Assembly: GCA_030430345.1 (NCBI GenBank)
Contig: JAUIFT010000177.1
Location: 1-6,365 of the forward strand
From: Calditrichia bacterium
GTDB lineage: Bacteria > Calditrichota > Calditrichia > RBG-13-44-9 > J042
Length of the DNA: 6,365 nt
Reading direction: 5' to 3'
Every line of letters begins with the position of its first letter. Positions within the stretch are counted from its first letter, which is position 1. The position numbers and the translations under genes were made by a program. The notes below the pieces were generated by a model that was not told the origin of the DNA, searched no databases, and saw only the letters and a program-made list of their open reading frames with translations. Shown here one piece after another: positions 5,828-6,365 of this stretch.

Positions 5828-6365
5828 ATGAATACAGGCGAAGGGATTCGTAAAGATCTCACAATATCGGTTATTGTACCGGTTTATTGTGGTGGAAAAG
5901 ATTTCCAATTATGTATGGATGCAATGGCAGCAGCCATGCCCCAGGGCGATGAAGTTATTGTCGTTGCCGATGGCGGTACAGACCATACGCCCGGCTTGGA
6001 GGATTATCAAAATATCAAGTTAATGGCTACCAATGAACGCGGTGGCCCTGCCCGCGCGCGCAATCTTGGCGCTCGCCATGCGAGTGGGGACATTCTCTTT
6101 TTTGTAGATGCGGATGTCATCATCGAAAAAGACACGATTGGCAAAGTTGTGGAAACATTTTGCAACAATCCGGATATCTCCGCCCTGCTCGGTTCCTATG
6201 ACGACGCCCCTTCGAAATCCAATTTTCTTTCCCAATATCGTAATTTGCTCCATCACTACGTTCATCAGATTGGCCGGGAAGATGCCTCAACTTTCTGGAG
6301 CGGTTGCGGGGCGATTCTCCGCACGGTTTTCCTGGAAATGGGTGGCTTTGATGCCACACTTTACG
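5828..6365 (+). CDS. Family 2 glycosyltransferase, N-terminal 179 residues (3' end outside window)
   Basis: An uninterrupted frame from ATG 5828 to the right edge encodes the catalytic start of a GT-A fold glycosyltransferase. ISVIVPVY (13-20) is the first strand, followed by EVIVVADGGTDHT (42-54), a variant of the usual DDGSTD nucleotide-binding block. GGPARARNLGARHASGD (72-88) is the conserved helix, and FFVDADV (91-97) carries the DxD metal motif, D94-A-D96. GSYDDAP (122-128), YRNLLHHYVHQ (137-147) and FWSGCGAILR (156-165) mark a distinct subfamily; the end of the acceptor block, GGFD (172-175), is reached before the edge. The protein is clearly different from the glycosyltransferase at 2749-3846, which has DSDD and no YDD block. 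A weak GAAAGA (5815-5820) seven bases before the ATG may serve as ribosome site. Typical relatives have 300-400 residues. Donor sugar and acceptor are unknown, though lipid- or glycan-linked transfer is usual. Confidence 0.9.
   Translation, partial: MNTGEGIRKDLTISVIVPVYCGGKDFQLCMDAMAAAMPQGDEVIVVADGGTDHTPGLEDYQNIKLMATNERGGPARARNLGARHASGDILFFVDADVIIEKDTIGKVVETFCNNPDISALLGSYDDAPSKSNFLSQYRNLLHHYVHQIGREDASTFWSGCGAILRTVFLEMGGFDATLY

Noticed and set aside
6020..6359. Two overlapping - strand ORFs of about 80 codons
   Set aside because: Both are antisense to the second glycosyltransferase, whose + frame is unbroken and full of GT2 motifs.
1..6365. CRISPR array, tRNA, rRNA or insertion sequence
   Set aside because: No regularly spaced repeats, no cloverleaf with a TTC-type arm, no rRNA sequence and no transposase were seen on either strand.

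Overview
The window suggests a Gram-negative bacterium, most likely a gammaproteobacterium of moderate GC (mid-40s percent by eye). The signs are sigma70-like promoter boxes, purine-rich ribosome binding sites, and GNAT/DUF6916-type protein pieces that I associate with Proteobacteria. This is inference from style and remembered families, and no phylogenetic marker gene is present. All genes read on the + strand.

Layout. (1) 1-443: the C-terminal end of a MacB/FtsX-type ABC transporter permease, cut by the window edge. A strong hairpin follows it. (2) 645-2510: a large FAD-dependent oxidoreductase of the protoporphyrinogen-oxidase / UDP-galactopyranose-mutase-like group (COG1232, PRK07208-like), with an added two-helix membrane tail. 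(3) 2511-2748: a non-coding gap rich in A/T palindromes with a possible weak terminator. (4) 2749-3846: a family 2 glycosyltransferase. (5) 3907-5115: a membrane-anchored SGNH/GDSL-hydrolase-like protein whose catalytic Ser, Asp and His all appear substituted. (6) 5233-5445: a 70-codon ORF that reads as the first ~27 residues of a GNAT acetyltransferase joined to the last ~35 residues of a DUF6916 protein, with a good promoter in front. This is probably a deletion scar. (7) 5446-5827: 382 bases with no convincing gene, holding one hairpin and a consensus -10 box. (8) 5828-6365: the first 179 residues of a second, different family 2 glycosyltransferase, running off the right edge.

How it fits together. 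The FAD oxidoreductase, the two glycosyltransferases and the SGNH-like protein look like part of a cell-surface glycan or secondary-metabolite glycosylation locus. The GT2 and SGNH genes are 60 bases apart and could be cotranscribed. The permease fragment belongs to a separate, upstream unit. The substrate cannot be read from the sequence. The two points most worth a second look are the apparent SGNH pseudoenzyme and the GNAT/DUF6916 chimera.
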